Source: Halalkalibacter oceani (GTDB taxonomy: Bacteria > Bacillota > Bacilli > Bacillales > Bacillaceae_D). From it: 64,000 nt of DNA. How positions within the stretch are numbered: the first letter of the stretch is position 1; every line of letters begins with the position of its first letter. A program made the translations under genes and the position numbers. The notes below the pieces were generated by a model, which saw nothing but the letters and a program-made list of their open reading frames with translations, did not search any database and had not been told where the DNA came from. Shown here one piece after another: positions 14,363-23,213 of this stretch. The stretch spans positions 105,388-169,387 of the forward strand of contig NZ_JAMBOL010000006.1 of NCBI RefSeq assembly GCF_023715605.1, given 5' to 3'.

Positions 14363-15235
14363 ATGAAAAAAGAAGAAAATCAACGTTCTTCTAAATCTGA
14401 AGCGAAAATCAATATTCAACGTCTGTTAAAGAAACGCTGGGTTGTCCCTGCCCTTTACTTAATTGCCGCAGCTGGAGTGCTAAGCTCCGTGTTCTTCCTG
14501 CAAGGCCAGGATGAATCAGCATTACCGGAAGACAATATGGAAGTGACAGAGGGAGAGCAGGGAACAAATCCATATGGGGAAAATGCGATTGAAGTCACAT
14601 CGTCCCAGGAAATTGTCAGAATGCCTGTTGAAGAAGAAGCAAATGTAACGATTGTCGGTCAATTTTACGATGTCAACGCATCTGAAGAAGAACAGCAAGA
14701 AGCCCTTGTCTACTACAATAATACCTATTACCAAAACAAAGGAATTGACTTAGCCCATGTGGAAGGAGAGGCCTTCCCGGTTGTCGCTTCGTTAAGCGGA
14801 ACGGTGGTAAGAGCCGATAAAGATGAATTGCTCGGCTATGTCGTCGAAATCAGTCATGATGATGGCGTTGTCACTCATTATCACAGCTTGGGCTCATTGG
14901 AAGTAGAAGAAGGAGCTATCGTACAGCAAGGGGATGTTCTTGGTGAAGCAGGACGAAGCATCTATAATGAAGATGCTGGTATCCATGTCCACTTTGAAAT
15001 CCGTCAGGATGGAGTCGCTGTTAATCCTAATGATATTTTCCAGCAGCCAATTGATGCGATCAAGGATGCTGCGAGCAAGGATGAAGAAGAGCAGCCAGCC
15101 GAAGACGCACCAGCTGAAGGAGACCAGCCGGCAGACGGGGATGAGAATGAAGCCGATGCGGCTGACGATGAAGGTGAGCAGCCTGAAGAAGGTCTGCCAT
15201 TGGAAGACGAAAACACTGACAACACGCAAGAATAA
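14363..15235 (+). CDS. spoIIQ: Stage II sporulation protein Q, degenerate LytM (M23) domain
   Basis: A 290-residue forespore membrane protein that pairs with SpoIIIAH across the intermembrane space. It has one membrane helix at about 28-48, then a LytM/M23 fold at about 120-225. The His-x-His metal motif is kept (GIHVHFEIR), but the first ligand position before GIDLAH is Asn/Lys rather than His, so it is probably not a peptidase, as in B. subtilis SpoIIQ. The last 60 residues are an unusually long acidic, Glu/Asp/Ala/Pro-rich tail. GAGGTGATGAG precedes the ATG. Confidence 0.92.
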   Translation: MKKEENQRSSKSEAKINIQRLLKKRWVVPALYLIAAAGVLSSVFFLQGQDESALPEDNMEVTEGEQGTNPYGENAIEVTSSQEIVRMPVEEEANVTIVGQFYDVNASEEEQQEALVYYNNTYYQNKGIDLAHVEGEAFPVVASLSGTVVRADKDELLGYVVEISHDDGVVTHYHSLGSLEVEEGAIVQQGDVLGEAGRSIYNEDAGIHVHFEIRQDGVAVNPNDIFQQPIDAIKDAASKDEEEQPAEDAPAEGDQPADGDENEADAADDEGEQPEEGLPLEDENTDNTQE

Positions 15236-15276
15236 AGAAAAAAGGGCTTGAGACAAAACTAGCTTTGGACCTACTG

Positions 15277-15360
15277 GCAATGGCTTCACACGCTACAAGC
15301 CCGTTGTGAGAAACCCACTCACAACGGGCTTTAAAAGATCGTGGCGGTTCCGCTCATTGC
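15277..15360 (+). repeat. Structured intergenic repeat, R2 subfamily (copy 1)
   Basis: Outer stem GCAATG (15277-15282) with CATTGC (15355-15360); loops containing GCTTCA and GGTTCCGCT; second stem CACG/CGTG; then a perfect 14-bp inner hairpin AAGCCCGTTGTGAG with its complement. An inverted, near-identical copy lies at 28384-28465. The flanking GAGACAAAACTAGC is also shared with that copy. Confidence 0.8.
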
Positions 15361-15362
15361 TT

Positions 15363-15412
15363 AGAGGCTGGAGCAAAAGGTAAAAAAACAACCTTTTGTT
15401 CAGCCTCTTTTT
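15363..15412 (+). terminator. Terminator-like hairpin downstream of spoIIQ
   Basis: AGAGGCTG plus CAAAAGGT pair with ACCTTTTG plus CAGCCTCT, followed by TTTTT. A related hairpin module accompanies the other R2 copy near 28,490-28,525. Confidence 0.75.
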
Positions 15413-15430
15413 CATGTGGAAGGAGCCAGT

Positions 15431-16243
15431 TCAAGAGCCAGCCACGTCGAGCTGTTTGATATGGACATCAATCGTCGCCGGCTCGATTTGAAAATGAAAT
15501 AAAAAATCATTGAAGATCGCCTGCTGAATCGCGGCGATGGTGCCGCGTAACGGCTTAACTGCGGAATAGTGGAGAATCAGGTGGACTTTGATACAAGGTA
15601 AATGTTCGATATGAATGTCAACCTGACTGCATTTTTTAACGACTTCAAGCGACTCGCAGCTTTTGCTAATAATTTGTTTAAACACCTGATCGTCGATATG
15701 AATCATTCCATCCTGAAAGTTCGGCTGGATAATCGTTGTTTCGCCGATCAGTTTTTTTTGCTGGAAAAAGATTTTCTTGCCCTTTTGCATAATCCGCTTG
15801 AAAATGTTTTGTTCCACTTCTTTATAGGGCAGCGGGATCACATGCTTCTCCTGCATTTGCCTTGTGTAAAGCGCCATTTTGATTTCCTTCGAGGAACGGA
15901 CATCCTCAACGGCAAAATAATGATCAATCGTTCCCAGCTCAAGCTGATCGGCTATCCGGTTCACCATTTTTTTCGACGTACCAATAAGCAAAAGCTTATC
16001 AATCGCCAGTGAGCGGAGCGCTTCCTGCACTTCACCGGCATGATCGTCATAAAAAAAGATCGCTCGTTTGACCGCTGTAATATAAGTCTTTTCGTATTTG
16101 GCCGACGTTCCGGCTGCTTTCCGACCGTTGTGGATCAACAGACCATCATCGATGATCGTCGTAATGCCGTGACTGTAGGCGAAGGAGAGCGCTGATGTGC
16201 TTTTTCCGGTTCCGCTTTTCCCGTAAAGCGCGTAGATTTCCAT
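15431..16243 (-). CDS. P-loop ATPase with Asp23-like C-terminal domain, function unknown
   Basis: A 270-residue protein. The N-terminus carries a clear Walker A, YGKSGTGKSTSAL, and resembles small nucleotide-binding ATPases; about 90-150 is a mixed region with many basic residues. The C-terminal 100 residues look like an Asp23/Gls24 (alkaline shock) domain: an IDDQVFKQIISKS segment, alternating hydrophobic strands and a final TIDVHIKQLDV strand. It is the last gene of a three-gene minus-strand operon, 15 bp after the previous gene. I do not recognise an experimentally studied homologue. A role in envelope or stress signalling is only a guess from the Asp23-like tail. Confidence 0.75.
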   Translation of the reverse strand: MEIYALYGKSGTGKSTSALSFAYSHGITTIIDDGLLIHNGRKAAGTSAKYEKTYITAVKRAIFFYDDHAGEVQEALRSLAIDKLLLIGTSKKMVNRIADQLELGTIDHYFAVEDVRSSKEIKMALYTRQMQEKHVIPLPYKEVEQNIFKRIMQKGKKIFFQQKKLIGETTIIQPNFQDGMIHIDDQVFKQIISKSCESLEVVKKCSQVDIHIEHLPCIKVHLILHYSAVKPLRGTIAAIQQAIFNDFLFHFQIEPATIDVHIKQLDVAGS

Positions 16244-16258
16244 CTGTCGGCTCCTCTC

Positions 16259-16666
16259 TTAGTCAGAAGGCTTGTTCTGGTCTTTTTCCTTATTATACTG
16301 ATCGAGACCTTTGCGGAAAAGCTCAAGGACGATTTCGTGCTGCGTTTTGTTCCTCACATGCTGTTTGATTTCATTCAGCTCGGCGACGAGGTCGGCATCG
16401 AAATGAATATTAACGGTTTTTCCTTTATCCTTTGGCTGGATCTCCAGACCGGCTTCGCACTGTTTTACCTGTCCTTCGAGGAGCATGTCATCTGAAAACC
16501 AGTCCGCCTCCGGAATGGAAATGTACTCCCCTTCAAAATAAATTTCACTTAACGTCTCATTAAAAGAAATGCTGACCGGGTTATGCTCCCGTTCATTAGC
16601 ATCGCGTATTTGTCTGGCGATCTCCTGATTGCTTGTCGTATTCTCCAGCTTGATTTTCACCTTCAT
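16259..16666 (-). CDS. Unknown protein with ribbon-helix-helix-like C-terminus
   Basis: A 135-residue acidic protein. About 75-120 contains KTVNIHFDADLVAELNEIK followed by a second helix, the pattern of an RHH DNA-binding or dimerisation module. The N-terminal half is beta-rich, without motifs I know. It lies 18 bp after the upstream gene and 15 bp before the downstream ATPase gene, so it is co-transcribed. It could be an adaptor or regulator for the ATPase; that is inferred only from context. Confidence 0.65.
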   Translation of the reverse strand: MKVKIKLENTTSNQEIARQIRDANEREHNPVSISFNETLSEIYFEGEYISIPEADWFSDDMLLEGQVKQCEAGLEIQPKDKGKTVNIHFDADLVAELNEIKQHVRNKTQHEIVLELFRKGLDQYNKEKDQNKPSD

Positions 16667-16684
16667 CTAAACCATTCCTCCCGA

Positions 16685-17215
16685 TTAACAAGGCTTCAGT
16701 TTATTTTCAGGAATATCCTTGAGCAGGGCAAAGCTCGACTCCAATTGAATCGTATACATAAATTCTGTCTTCAACAACTGGGAAGAGACGACAATCCCCG
16801 CTTCAGGCGGCTGACCATCTGCCTCGACAGAAACACGATCAAGCACCTTGTATTGCGGCTGCAAATAGCCTTTTTCAAAAAGAAAGCTGTAGACGTCGGC
16901 TTTCGGATAGAGGAACCGTTTCTTTCCCTGCTTTGTCGGCAATGCCCAGAATTTCTCCTTTTCATCAAGCACCGTTCCCAAATAGCCTTCATCGGCCCAG
17001 CGCTTTATCGTCGACATATTATTTTTCTTGCCAGTATGTTTGTAAATAAGATCGATGATTTCCTTCGAGGAAATATAATGAAGCCGCTCCTTCTCCTGAG
17101 AGACGACGATCTCCAGTCGTTCCTTCAGCTCGACCAATGTCTGTTGATCCGCTTTCATCCGTTCTTCGGTTGCTCTAATGGCCTCTTCGATCTCTTCTCG
17201 TTTCAATCCGTTCAC
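16685..17215 (-). CDS. Coiled-coil protein with MerR/excisionase-like winged HTH
   Basis: A 176-residue first gene of the minus-strand operon. Residues 1-45 form a charged coiled coil. Residues about 47-120 read ISSKEIIDLIYKHTGKK, STIKRWADEGYLG, then KRFLYPKADVYSFLFEKG, the layout of a winged helix of the MerR/excisionase type. The C-terminal 50 residues are unassigned. The start is GTG with AAGGAA almost adjacent and a weaker AGGT further up, so the true start is uncertain. Probably a DNA-binding regulator of the operon. Confidence 0.65.
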   Translation of the reverse strand: MNGLKREEIEEAIRATEERMKADQQTLVELKERLEIVVSQEKERLHYISSKEIIDLIYKHTGKKNNMSTIKRWADEGYLGTVLDEKEKFWALPTKQGKKRFLYPKADVYSFLFEKGYLQPQYKVLDRVSVEADGQPPEAGIVVSSQLLKTEFMYTIQLESSFALLKDIPENKLKPC

Positions 17216-17464
17216 TTCCTTACCTGAATTCCTTTCCCTCTTAGCGCTATACTTTCTATTTTACATGGAGATGTCTCAAAAGGTCATCTTAATTCTTTTA
17301 AAACGGCAATAAGAACGAATCAACTGAAAAAGGACGATTTTCACTTTTTCAGTTGATTTTGCCTCATAAGAACGAATTCCTTCGCCATTATTCAACAAAA
17401 AAATCAAAAATGAAATCTGTAAGATATTATAACATGTAAAATATAATTTAATGCAATTAAAATA

Positions 17465-17493
17465 TTGACATAAAAATATTGATAACATAGTAT
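17465..17493 (+). promoter_or_regulatory. Sigma-A promoter of the pyrimidine-degradation operon
   Basis: TTGACA (17465-17470), 17 nt, TAGTAT (17488-17493), inside an AT-rich 350-bp intergenic region. The stretch ATATTGACA...ATATTGATAA is nearly repeated upstream of the GntR gene at 56.1 kb. The remainder of the gap (17216-17602) shows no gene apart from a possible 12-codon reading frame. Confidence 0.6.
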
Positions 17494-17535
17494 GGTTAGT
17501 AAGAATATTTTGATAATTAAAAGGCAGGTGAAGCG

Positions 17536-17574
17536 ATGGCTGATTGCATAAAGAAGAGAAAACAAAAAGCATGA
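17536..17574 (+). CDS. Possible 12-residue leader peptide
   Basis: ATG at 17536 follows AGGCAGGTG at suitable spacing and reads through 12 codons (very Lys-rich) to TGA, between the promoter and the aldehyde dehydrogenase gene. It could be chance; no attenuator hairpin is obvious after it. Confidence 0.2.
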   Translation: MADCIKKRKQKA

Positions 17575-17602
17575 CATAGAAAAAGAAACTTGGAGGGATT
17601 AG

Positions 17603-19084
17603 ATGGGAACACAGCAGCAAACGAAGTCGTTTCATAATCTGATCGGCCGCGAATGGCTGCCATCAAACTCTGGTGAGACATTTACGGTTATCAATCCGGC
17701 CGATACGAGAATCGAGCTGGGTGTCTGTCAGCAATCAAATGAGGAAGATGTCGAAGCGGCGGTGGCAGCGGCGAAACAGGCATTGCCCGACTGGAGCGCA
17801 GAAGCAGCCCCGGTTCGCGGACACTATATCGCCAAAGCCGCCAATCTCATTGAAGAGCGCACCGACGAATTCATTAAACAGCTGATCATCGAGGTCGGCA
17901 AATCCTATGCCGATGCGAAAGCTGAGGTCATTAGAACCGTGCGGGTCATGCGCTTTCTGGCAGGAGAAGCCGAGCGGTTGAAAGGCGAAACGATTCCTTC
18001 CTGGGATAAGGAAGTCATCGGCTATACGAAGCGTGAGCCTGTTGGCGTCGTCGGTCTGATTACGCCGTGGAATGTTCCGCTTGCGATCGCCGCCTGGAAG
18101 ATTGCGACCGCGCTTACTTGTGGCTGCACGGTCGTATTCAAGCCATCGAGCCAGACGCCGCTCGTCAGCCTCCAGCTTGTCGAAGCGTATCAGGAAGTGA
18201 ATCTCCCGGCAGGCGTGCTCAATTTTGTGACCGGCCCCGGATCGACGGTAGGAAACGCGATTGCCACCCATCCGGATATTAAGGCGATCAGCTTTACCGG
18301 CTCAAACAAAATCGGACTTGCCATCAATCAGCTTGTCGCCAAACGAGGCGCGCGCTTTCAGGCTGAAATGGGAGGGAAAAATCCGTTTGTCATCCTGAAT
18401 GATGCGGATCTTACTCTTGCCGTGGAACATGTCATCGCCGGCGGCTTCGGTGAAAGTGGGCAGCGCTGTACGGCGACGAGCCGTGTCATCGTCCTTCCCG
18501 GGATCGCCGAGTCATTCATCGCCCTGCTCAAGGAGCGCGTCGGCCGGATGAAGGTCGGCAATCCTCTCGATGAAGGGACGGATATGGGGCCGGTGATCGA
18601 CAAAGGCTCGATGGAAAGCATTCTTGCCTATATCGAAATCGGCAAGAGGGAAAACGGTCAGCTGGTGACAGGGGGCGGCCGCTTAACGGAAGGAGACTAT
18701 GCTCATGGCTACTTTATTGCCCCTACGGTTTTTCGCGGCATTACGCCGGAAATGACAATCGCCCAGGAGGAGATTTTCGGACCGGTGATCAGCGTGATGG
18801 AGGCCGATAACTTTGAGCAGGCGCTAGAATGGGCCAATCAAGTTGAATACGGCCTGTCCTCGACGATATACACAAATGATATGGAAAAAGCGATGCGTTT
18901 TGTGAACGGGATTGAAGCCGGCTTTACTCATGTCAACATGCCATCGACCTATAGCGAGCCGCATTTTCCGTTTGGCGGAATCAAAGCGACCGGAATTGGC
19001 GGGATGCGCGAGGTCGGCAGCACGGCAATCGACTTTTACACGGAATATAAGACGGTCTATATGAAGCCGCATAACCAACAGTAA
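17603..19084 (+). CDS. NAD(P)-dependent aldehyde dehydrogenase of the pyrimidine cluster
   Basis: A 493-residue ALDH-superfamily enzyme. The catalytic Cys is in GQRCTATSR and the general-base Glu in EMGGKNPFV; the cofactor-binding TPWNVPLAIAAWKIA and FTGSNKIG segments are intact. It is the first gene of the operon, 14 bp before preT. In this context it most likely oxidises malonate semialdehyde, formed when beta-alanine is transaminated; its sequence alone is also compatible with other semialdehydes. TTGGAGGG precedes the ATG. Confidence 0.85.
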   Translation: MGTQQQTKSFHNLIGREWLPSNSGETFTVINPADTRIELGVCQQSNEEDVEAAVAAAKQALPDWSAEAAPVRGHYIAKAANLIEERTDEFIKQLIIEVGKSYADAKAEVIRTVRVMRFLAGEAERLKGETIPSWDKEVIGYTKREPVGVVGLITPWNVPLAIAAWKIATALTCGCTVVFKPSSQTPLVSLQLVEAYQEVNLPAGVLNFVTGPGSTVGNAIATHPDIKAISFTGSNKIGLAINQLVAKRGARFQAEMGGKNPFVILNDADLTLAVEHVIAGGFGESGQRCTATSRVIVLPGIAESFIALLKERVGRMKVGNPLDEGTDMGPVIDKGSMESILAYIEIGKRENGQLVTGGGRLTEGDYAHGYFIAPTVFRGITPEMTIAQEEIFGPVISVMEADNFEQALEWANQVEYGLSSTIYTNDMEKAMRFVNGIEAGFTHVNMPSTYSEPHFPFGGIKATGIGGMREVGSTAIDFYTEYKTVYMKPHNQQ

Positions 19085-19097
19085 GGAGGGGCTCTTC

Positions 19098-20474
19098 ATG
19101 CATATGAACAGAATGAAAAACAAAACGATTTCATTGCAGGACTTGAGCGCTAACTTTTCTGAAATTGAACCGCCATTAACAGAGAAGGAAGCAATGGACG
19201 AAGCAAACCGCTGTCTCTATTGCTATGATGCGCCCTGTATTACCGCCTGTCCGACCGACATCAATATCCCTTCCTTCATCAAGAAGATCGCATCGGGCAA
19301 TATGAAGGGTTCCGCGAGGGTGATCATGGAGGCAAACCCTGTCGGCGCCAGCTGTGCCCGCGTCTGTCCAACCGAGGAGCTTTGTGAGGGGGCCTGTGTG
19401 CTGAATGACGCCTCATTGCCGATTATGATCGGGAACTTGCAGCGTCATGCGACAAACTGGGCGATCAAAAACAACGAGCAGCTGTTTAAAGCCGGCAGAG
19501 CCAATGGAAAGAAAGTCGCGATTATCGGCGGCGGACCGGCAGGCTTATCAGCGGCGCGCGAACTGGCCCGTCTCGGCTATCAGGTGACGATTTTTGAGGC
19601 GAAGGAAAAAGCGGGCGGGCTCGACACGTACGGGATCGTTTCCTTCCGCTTGCCACAGGAAGTCTCGCTCTGGGAAGTGGAGCAGGTCGAAAAGCTCGGT
19701 GTCGAGATCCGGACAAACACAACTGTCGGGAAGGACATTAGCGTCACAGAAATGAAGGAAGGCTATGATGCGGTTGTGCTGGCAATCGGAATGGCGAAGG
19801 TGCCGATGCTTGGGATAGAAGGCGAGGACGCGGATGGCGTTTATGACGCGATTGAATTTGTGGAAAGCACGAAAACGCCGCCGCTTGACGAGTCGTTTAT
19901 CGGCAAAAAAGTGGCGATTATCGGTGCCGGAAACACGGCGATTGATGCCGCAACCTGTTCGGTTCGTCTCGGTGCCGGCAATGTGAAGATGCTCTATCGC
20001 CGGACGGAAGCGGAAATGAGCGCGTATGAATTTGAATATGAATTTGCGAAGCAGGATGGCGTCGAATTCAGATGGCTGACCCAGCCGACAAAAATTGTGA
20101 CCGAAAACGGCAAAGTAACGGGGCTTCAATGCGTCAGGATGGAGCTGGGGGAAGCGGATGCGTCCGGGCGTCGTCGTCCGGTGCCAATCGAAGGGTCAAC
20201 ATTTACGCTTGACGTTGATGCGGTCATTAAAGCGATCGGCCAAACCCGCTATATCCAGCTAATTGAAGCATTCGGCCTGGAGCATCACAACGGAACGGTC
20301 AAGGTGAATCTTGAGACGTACCAGACATCCGATCCGGACGTTTACGCGGCAGGCGATGTCATTTTCGGTGATGGTCAGGGAGAAGCAATGGTTGTGACGG
20401 CAGCCCAGCAAGGGAAGCTGACCGCCTATTCGATTCATAAACAATTAGGAGAAAAAGCGATTGAAAGCGCTTAA
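19098..20474 (+). CDS. preT: NAD(P)-binding subunit of dihydropyrimidine dehydrogenase
   Basis: A 458-residue flavoprotein related to glutamate-synthase small subunit and E. coli PreT. The N-terminal third has two Cys clusters for [4Fe-4S] centres (CLYCYDAPCITACP; CARVCPTEELCEGAC). The FAD motif is IIGGGPAGLSAARELARLGY, and the NAD(P) site is VAIIGAGNTAID. It passes electrons to PreA for reduction of uracil or thymine. GGAGGGG lies 7 nt before the ATG. Confidence 0.93.
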   Translation: MHMNRMKNKTISLQDLSANFSEIEPPLTEKEAMDEANRCLYCYDAPCITACPTDINIPSFIKKIASGNMKGSARVIMEANPVGASCARVCPTEELCEGACVLNDASLPIMIGNLQRHATNWAIKNNEQLFKAGRANGKKVAIIGGGPAGLSAARELARLGYQVTIFEAKEKAGGLDTYGIVSFRLPQEVSLWEVEQVEKLGVEIRTNTTVGKDISVTEMKEGYDAVVLAIGMAKVPMLGIEGEDADGVYDAIEFVESTKTPPLDESFIGKKVAIIGAGNTAIDAATCSVRLGAGNVKMLYRRTEAEMSAYEFEYEFAKQDGVEFRWLTQPTKIVTENGKVTGLQCVRMELGEADASGRRRPVPIEGSTFTLDVDAVIKAIGQTRYIQLIEAFGLEHHNGTVKVNLETYQTSDPDVYAAGDVIFGDGQGEAMVVTAAQQGKLTAYSIHKQLGEKAIESA

Positions 20475-20503
20475 CTACATGGAGAAAGACAGGAGGTAAT
20501 TCA

Positions 20504-21769
20504 ATGGCTGACTTACAAATCAATTTTGCCGGGATTCAAGCGCCTAATCCGTTTTGGCTCGCATCGGCTCCACCGACGAACACAGGCTATCAGGTGCAGC
20601 GCGCCTTTGAAGCAGGCTGGGGAGGAGCTGTCTGGAAAACGCTCGGTGATCCGATCCTTAACGTATCATCGCGGTTTGCGGCAATGCATTTCAACGGGCA
20701 GCGCGTAGCCGGCTTTAATAACATTGAATTGATTACCGACCGACCGCTTGAAGTCAATCTGGAGGAAATTTATGAGACGAAAAAGAAGTACCCGAATCAC
20801 GCCTTGATTGCTTCGCTCATGGTCGAGCCTGAACAGGAAAAATGGCATGAAATTGTCAAACGGACAGAAGCGGCCGGCGTCGACGGCCTGGAGCTGAACT
20901 TCGGCTGTCCGCACGGCATGGCGGAACGTGGCATGGGCTCCGCCTCCGGTCAGGTGCCAGAGCTTGTTGAAAAACAGACGTACTGGGTGAAGGAAGTCGC
21001 ACAAACGCCGGTCATCGTTAAGCTGACGCCAAACATCACCGATATTACCGCGACAGCGGAGGCGGCCGTCCAGGGCGGCGCTGACGCGATTAGCATGATT
21101 AATACGATTAACAGTCTTGCCGGTGTCGATCTCGATACGTGGAATACGGTGCCGCATGTCGGAGGAAAAGGAGCACATGGCGGCTACTGCGGTCCGGCGG
21201 TGAAGCCGATCGCCTTGAACATGGTCGCGGAATGCGCGCGCAATCCACGAATCAACGTGCCGATTTCGGGCATCGGCGGCATTTCCAACTGGAAGGATGC
21301 GGCTGAATTTATGCTGATGGGTTCAGGCAGCGTCCAAGTTTGTACGGCGGCGATGCATCACGGCTTCAGCATCGTCGAGGACATGATTGACGGATTGAGC
21401 AATTATTTGGACAGCAAGCAGATCTCTTCGGTTGAAGGCCTTGTCGCCAAATCAGTCGAACGGTATTCAGACTGGGGCAATCTCGACCTCAACTACAAGG
21501 TCGTCGCGCGCATTAATAACGACACCTGTATTAACTGTAATAAATGCCATATTGCCTGTGAGGATACGTCTCATCAATGCATTGATATGCTGACCTCGCC
21601 TGATGGCAATAAATATTTGGAGGTGCGCGAGGAGGACTGCGTCGGCTGTAACCTCTGCTCGATCGTTTGTCCGGTCGAAGGGGCGATCGAGATGGTCGAA
21701 ATTCCAAATGGCGAGCCGATGACCTGGAACGAACGGCAGGCTGTGCTTCAGCAAAGCGTAAAATCATAA
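20504..21769 (+). CDS. preA: NAD-dependent dihydropyrimidine dehydrogenase subunit PreA
   Basis: A 421-residue catalytic subunit: a dihydroorotate-dehydrogenase-like FMN barrel (GLELNFGCPHG, ISGIGGISNWKDAAEFMLMGS), then a C-terminal ferredoxin domain with CINCNKCHIAC and CVGCNLCSIVCP for two [4Fe-4S] clusters. It reduces uracil and thymine to the 5,6-dihydro forms, the first step of reductive pyrimidine catabolism. AGGAGG precedes the ATG. Confidence 0.95.
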   Translation: MADLQINFAGIQAPNPFWLASAPPTNTGYQVQRAFEAGWGGAVWKTLGDPILNVSSRFAAMHFNGQRVAGFNNIELITDRPLEVNLEEIYETKKKYPNHALIASLMVEPEQEKWHEIVKRTEAAGVDGLELNFGCPHGMAERGMGSASGQVPELVEKQTYWVKEVAQTPVIVKLTPNITDITATAEAAVQGGADAISMINTINSLAGVDLDTWNTVPHVGGKGAHGGYCGPAVKPIALNMVAECARNPRINVPISGIGGISNWKDAAEFMLMGSGSVQVCTAAMHHGFSIVEDMIDGLSNYLDSKQISSVEGLVAKSVERYSDWGNLDLNYKVVARINNDTCINCNKCHIACEDTSHQCIDMLTSPDGNKYLEVREEDCVGCNLCSIVCPVEGAIEMVEIPNGEPMTWNERQAVLQQSVKS

Positions 21770-21791
21770 ATCGTGAGGAGGAGAATGGAAG

Positions 21792-23213
21792 ATGAAAAAA
21801 ATCATCACGAATGGAACGATTGTAACCGCAGCAGATCAATATGAAGCGGATATTTTAATCGAGGATGGAAAAATCGCCGCGATCGGTGAACGGCTTACGG
21901 CAGATGGCGCGGAAATCGTCGATGCGAAAGGAGCCTATATTTTCCCGGGCGGGATCGATCCCCATACTCATTTGGAAATGCCGTTTGGCGGCACGGTGAC
22001 GGTTGACGACTTTGAAACAGGGACGACCGCCGCCGCATTTGGCGGCACGACAACCGTGATTGATTTTTGTTTGACGAATAAAGGCGAGCCGTTAAAGAAC
22101 GCGATAAAAACATGGCATGACAAATCACGGGATAAAGCGGTGATCGACTATAGTTTTCACTTAATGATCGGCGAAGTGAATGAACAGGTGCTCGAAGAAA
22201 TTCCGCTCGTGATCGAGGAAGAAGGGATTACGTCCTTTAAAGTGTTTATGGCGTATAAAAATGTGTTCCAGGCCGATGATGAGACATTATTCCGGACGCT
22301 GCTGTTCGCGAAGGAGCACGGGGCGCTTGTCATGGTTCATGCTGAAAACGGCGACGTCATCGAGCATCTCGTTAAGGAGGCGCTCGATAGCGGCAAGACT
22401 GACCCGATTTATCACGCCTTAACGAGGCCGCCTGAGGTAGAAGGGGAAGCGACACACCGCGCCGCCCAGCTGACGGGACTGGCCGATTCACAGCTTTACG
22501 TCGTCCACGTCTCCTGTGCCGAAGCGATGGAGAAAATCGCCGATGCCCGGAAAAAGGGCTACCGCATTTACGGAGAGACATGTCCGCAATATTTAGTGCT
22601 TGATCAAACGGCTTTAGAAAAGCCGGATTTTGAAGGCGCCAAATACGTCTGGTCGCCGCCGCTGCGTGAAAAGTGGAACCAGGAGGAGCTGTGGAAGGGG
22701 CTCGCCAACGGTCAGCTTCATACTCTCGGTTCGGATCAGTGCTCATTTAATTTTAAAGGGCAAAAGGAGCTGGGTAGAGGCGACTTTACGAAAATTCCGA
22801 ACGGTGGGCCGATGATTGAGGACCGCTTCAGCATTTTGTATTCAGAGGGAGTCGAGAAAGGCCGGATTTCGCTCAATCAATTTGTTGATATTGTCTCGAC
22901 GAAGATTGCCAAGCTGTTTGGACTCTTTCCGCAGAAAGGGACGATTGCCGTTGGCAGCGATGCCGATCTTGTTATCTTTGACCCAACGGCGGAACGGGTC
23001 ATTTCCGCGGAAACGCATCATATGGCAGTTGACTACAATGCATTTGAAGGGATGACGATCAAAGGTGAGCCCGTTTCCGTGCTGTCACGCGGTGAGTTTG
23101 TCATCCGTGATAAAGCATTTGTCGGCAAGCCCGGAGCCGGGAAGTACTTGAAGCGCAAGCGCTTTGCCGATGTAAGCAATTCAGCTAAAAAGCGGGTGAC
23201 GTTTCAACAATAA
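21792..23213 (+). CDS. hydA: Dihydropyrimidinase
   Basis: A 473-residue zinc amidohydrolase that opens 5,6-dihydropyrimidines to N-carbamoyl-beta-amino acids. The metal-binding HTHLEMP, the lysine to be carboxylated in TSFKVFMAYKN, VHAENGD, VVHVSC and the Asp in GSDQCSFN are all visible. GAGGAGGAG precedes the ATG. The stop codon TAA is the first triplet of the downstream R1 repeat hairpin (TAAGAAAA). Confidence 0.95.
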   Translation: MKKIITNGTIVTAADQYEADILIEDGKIAAIGERLTADGAEIVDAKGAYIFPGGIDPHTHLEMPFGGTVTVDDFETGTTAAAFGGTTTVIDFCLTNKGEPLKNAIKTWHDKSRDKAVIDYSFHLMIGEVNEQVLEEIPLVIEEEGITSFKVFMAYKNVFQADDETLFRTLLFAKEHGALVMVHAENGDVIEHLVKEALDSGKTDPIYHALTRPPEVEGEATHRAAQLTGLADSQLYVVHVSCAEAMEKIADARKKGYRIYGETCPQYLVLDQTALEKPDFEGAKYVWSPPLREKWNQEELWKGLANGQLHTLGSDQCSFNFKGQKELGRGDFTKIPNGGPMIEDRFSILYSEGVEKGRISLNQFVDIVSTKIAKLFGLFPQKGTIAVGSDADLVIFDPTAERVISAETHHMAVDYNAFEGMTIKGEPVSVLSRGEFVIRDKAFVGKPGAGKYLKRKRFADVSNSAKKRVTFQQ

